A program made the translations under genes and the position numbers. A stretch of DNA of 64,000 nt from CATOSP01 sp034422355 (GTDB taxonomy: Bacteria; Chloroflexota; Dehalococcoidia; Lucifugimonadales; UBA3495): NCBI GenBank assembly GCA_034422355.1, contig DAOUJS010000171.1:68015-132014 (forward strand), given 5' to 3'. The notes beneath the pieces were generated by a model, which had not been told where the DNA came from, did no database searches, and saw only the letters and a program-made list of their open reading frames with translations. How positions within the stretch are numbered: position 1 is the first letter of the stretch; each line of letters opens with the position of its first letter. Positions 62,437 to 64,000 of this stretch are shown here, piece by piece.

Positions 62437-63822
62437 CTAGAAGCCGGCGCTCTTGGGAGTCCGCGGGAAGGGGGAAACGTCCCTGATATTGGGCATTCCG
62501 GTGGCGAACTGCACGGTGCGCTCGAAACCCAGCCCGAACCCGGCGTGGGGGACTGTTCCGTAGCTGCGCAGGTCCAAGTACCACCAGTAATTCTGCTCGT
62601 CCAGTCCGCTCTCTCGCATACGCTCCAGGAGAATGTCCCGGCGTTCCTCCCGCTGGCTTCCCCCGATGATCTCTCCAATCCGCGGCACCAGGACGTCCAT
62701 TGCCCGAACGGTCTTTCCGTCGTCCGAGAGGCGCATGTAGAAAGCCTTGATCTCCTTGGGGTAGTCGGTGACGATGACGGGCCTGCCGATATGCTTCTCG
62801 GTCAGGAACCGCTCATGTTCCGATTGCAGGTCGGTGCCCCAGTGGACCGGAAACTCGAACTTCTCGCCGGAGCGTTGCAGGATGTCCACCGCCTCGGTGT
62901 AGGTCAGCCGCTCAAAACTGGATGAAGCGATTCCTTCGAGAGTGGAAATGACCGACTCGTCGTACCACTGGTTGAAGAAGGCCAGGTCTTCGGAGCAATG
63001 GTCGAGCGCGTAGGAAAAGATATACTTCAGGAAGTCCTCCGCCAGTTCCGTAAGGCCGTCCAGTTCGCAGAATGCGACCTCCGGTTCAACCATCCAGAAT
63101 TCGGCCAGGTGGCGTGAAGTGTTGGAGTTCTCAGCCCGGAAGGTGGGGCCGAAAGTGTAAACGTCCGACAATGCCAGGGCGAAGATTTCAGCTTCCAGTT
63201 GGCCGCTGACGGTCAGGAACGTGGGCTGCCCGAAGAAGTCTTCTCCCGAATCGACCGTCCCGTTCTTCATCGGCAGATGTTCCAGGTCGAGCGTAGTCAC
63301 CCGGAACATCGCGCCTGCCCCTTCTGCGTCACTGGCCGTGATCATGGGCGATTGCAGGAACAGGAACCCCCGCTCTTGGAAGAATCGGTGAATGGCGAAG
63401 GCGAGTGCGTTTCTGACCCGCGCCATTGCCCCGAAGGTGTTGGTGCGAGGCCGCAGATGTGCGATTTCCCGGAGGAACTCCGCCGTGTGCCGCTTCTTCT
63501 GCAGAGGATATGTGTCGGGGTCGGCCAATCCCATGACTTCCAGGGACTTCGCGTGGATCTCGAACCTCTGGCCTCTTCCCGGTGAATCGACAAGCGGTCC
63601 GGAGACGGAGATACTGCACCCGGTGGTCAGCGAGTTCGCATAGGCGAAGTTGGGCAAGGACTCATCAGCCACGACCTGAAGGTCCCGAAGGGTGGAACCG
63701 TCGTTGATTTGCAGGAAGGTGACGTTCCTGGAGGAACGGCGGGTCTTGACCCAGCCCTGTACCAGAACGTCGCCGCCCGCCGAGTCCCGGTCCATGATTT
63801 CCCGTATCTTCGTGCGCAGCAT
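62437..63822 (-). CDS. asnS: Asparaginyl-tRNA synthetase
   Basis: AsnRS attaches Asn to tRNA(Asn). The 461-residue class IIb enzyme has an N-terminal OB anticodon-binding domain (VLVQGWVKTRRSSRNVTFLQIND), motif 2 FRAENSNTSRHLAEFWMVEPE in pieces, and motif 3 GFGLGFERTVQFATG. The presence of AsnRS means a GatCAB route for Asn-tRNA is not needed, which bears on the GatC-like gene at 12.5 kb. A near-consensus promoter and AAGGGG ribosome site precede the ATG. Confidence 0.95.
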   Translation of the reverse strand: MLRTKIREIMDRDSAGGDVLVQGWVKTRRSSRNVTFLQINDGSTLRDLQVVADESLPNFAYANSLTTGCSISVSGPLVDSPGRGQRFEIHAKSLEVMGLADPDTYPLQKKRHTAEFLREIAHLRPRTNTFGAMARVRNALAFAIHRFFQERGFLFLQSPMITASDAEGAGAMFRVTTLDLEHLPMKNGTVDSGEDFFGQPTFLTVSGQLEAEIFALALSDVYTFGPTFRAENSNTSRHLAEFWMVEPEVAFCELDGLTELAEDFLKYIFSYALDHCSEDLAFFNQWYDESVISTLEGIASSSFERLTYTEAVDILQRSGEKFEFPVHWGTDLQSEHERFLTEKHIGRPVIVTDYPKEIKAFYMRLSDDGKTVRAMDVLVPRIGEIIGGSQREERRDILLERMRESGLDEQNYWWYLDLRSYGTVPHAGFGLGFERTVQFATGMPNIRDVSPFPRTPKSAGF

Positions 63823-63843
63823 AGCCCAGACCCCTTTATGCCC

Positions 63844-63872
63844 ATTCTAGCACCGGCATCCGTAGTGTCCAA
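63844..63872 (-). promoter_or_regulatory. asnS promoter
   Basis: On the minus strand TTGGAC (63872-63867), 17 bases, TAGAAT (63849-63844) within the extended -10 TGCTAGAAT. The leader is about 15 bases. Confidence 0.75.
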
Positions 63873-63992
63873 GGCACTGGTTACATCAGGGTGTGACCGA
63901 AAGTGGTTGGAAATGGAGGCAGTTTACAAGAGTGAAAAGAGATGGCAATCTCCTGAATAGACGGATAGTGGCAGCGCGGGAAGGAGAAGGCC

Positions 63993-64000
63993 ATGAATCG
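63993..64000 (+). CDS. Start of a + strand gene cut by the window end
   Basis: AAGGAGAAGGCC followed by ATG at 63993 is a strong translation start divergent from asnS. Only the first two complete codons and part of a third are visible, so the product is unknown. Confidence 0.45.

Noticed and set aside
1..64000. tRNA, rRNA, CRISPR, insertion sequences or attachment sites
   Set aside because: I looked for T-loop GTTCRA patterns, regularly spaced repeats and transposase motifs on both strands and found none that could be supported.

Overview
The window is a GC-rich (roughly 60%), gene-dense bacterial chromosome segment with short intergenic gaps and many ATGA or TAATG overlaps. I see no rRNA, tRNA, CRISPR array or insertion sequence. 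The gene set fits a Chloroflexota bacterium of the Dehalococcoidia/SAR202 type. Supporting points are rsmH-ftsA-ftsZ with no peptidoglycan genes between them, an adenosylcobalamin (class II) ribonucleotide reductase, an unusual EF-P tip, lipoprotein peptidases, and many oxidoreductases and SDRs that would suit growth on refractory organic matter. The lineage is an inference; no marker search was possible.

Layout. 1-6.8 kb: a truncated MFS transporter (-), ligA-pth, a secreted zinc peptidase and a Gfo/Idh/MocA dehydrogenase. 6.8-10.7 kb (-): a nitrogen locus with type I and type II glutamine synthetases, a small hypothetical gene, and two previously unannotated paralogous 27-residue membrane-protein genes. 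Both tiny genes have the same promoter architecture: four 11-bp direct repeats ending 11 bp before the -10 element. 10.9-12.6 kb (-): a GatC-like protein and an amidase. 12.8-20 kb: an M28 lipoprotein peptidase, a FIST protein, a binding protein without a signal peptide, SDR, FAH-family and MDR enzymes. 20-22.8 kb: a two-subunit 2-oxoacid:ferredoxin oxidoreductase behind a long structured leader. 22.9-26.7 kb (-): cytochrome c maturation genes ccmABCDE, with a Cys-type CcmE, and an SDR.

26.9-36 kb (+): dprA-topA-xer-aroQ-pepP-efp-xseAB-formyltransferase, a housekeeping run. 36-39.6 kb (-): tig-clpP-clpX. 39.8-43.6 kb (+): rsmH-ftsA-ftsZ. 43.8-47.3 kb (+): nrdR and nrdJ, with two NrdR boxes in front of nrdJ. 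47.3-48.5 kb is a small AT-richer accessory patch with an HTH protein and a PIN toxin/UPF0175 antitoxin pair in toxin-first order. 48.6-57.9 kb (+): pdxA, proC, yggT, padR with a HAAS-domain membrane protein, degV, a P-loop kinase, a Uma2 nuclease, an MFS transporter, a dienelactone-hydrolase-like enzyme and a 3-hydroxyacid-dehydrogenase-like enzyme. 58-63.8 kb (-): a cupin, a split TPP-dependent decarboxylase with an extra beta-like paralogue that has lost the usual TPP motif, a methylase-like protein lacking the catalytic NPPY motif, and asnS. The window ends at the start codon of a new + gene.

The strongest novelty candidate is the pair of 27-residue genes next to the glutamine synthetases with their duplicated 11-bp-repeat operator. 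Other points of interest are the EF-P with Gln at the loop tip, the degenerate methylase, the TPP cluster, and a recurring extended -10 promoter consensus (TGCTAnAAT).
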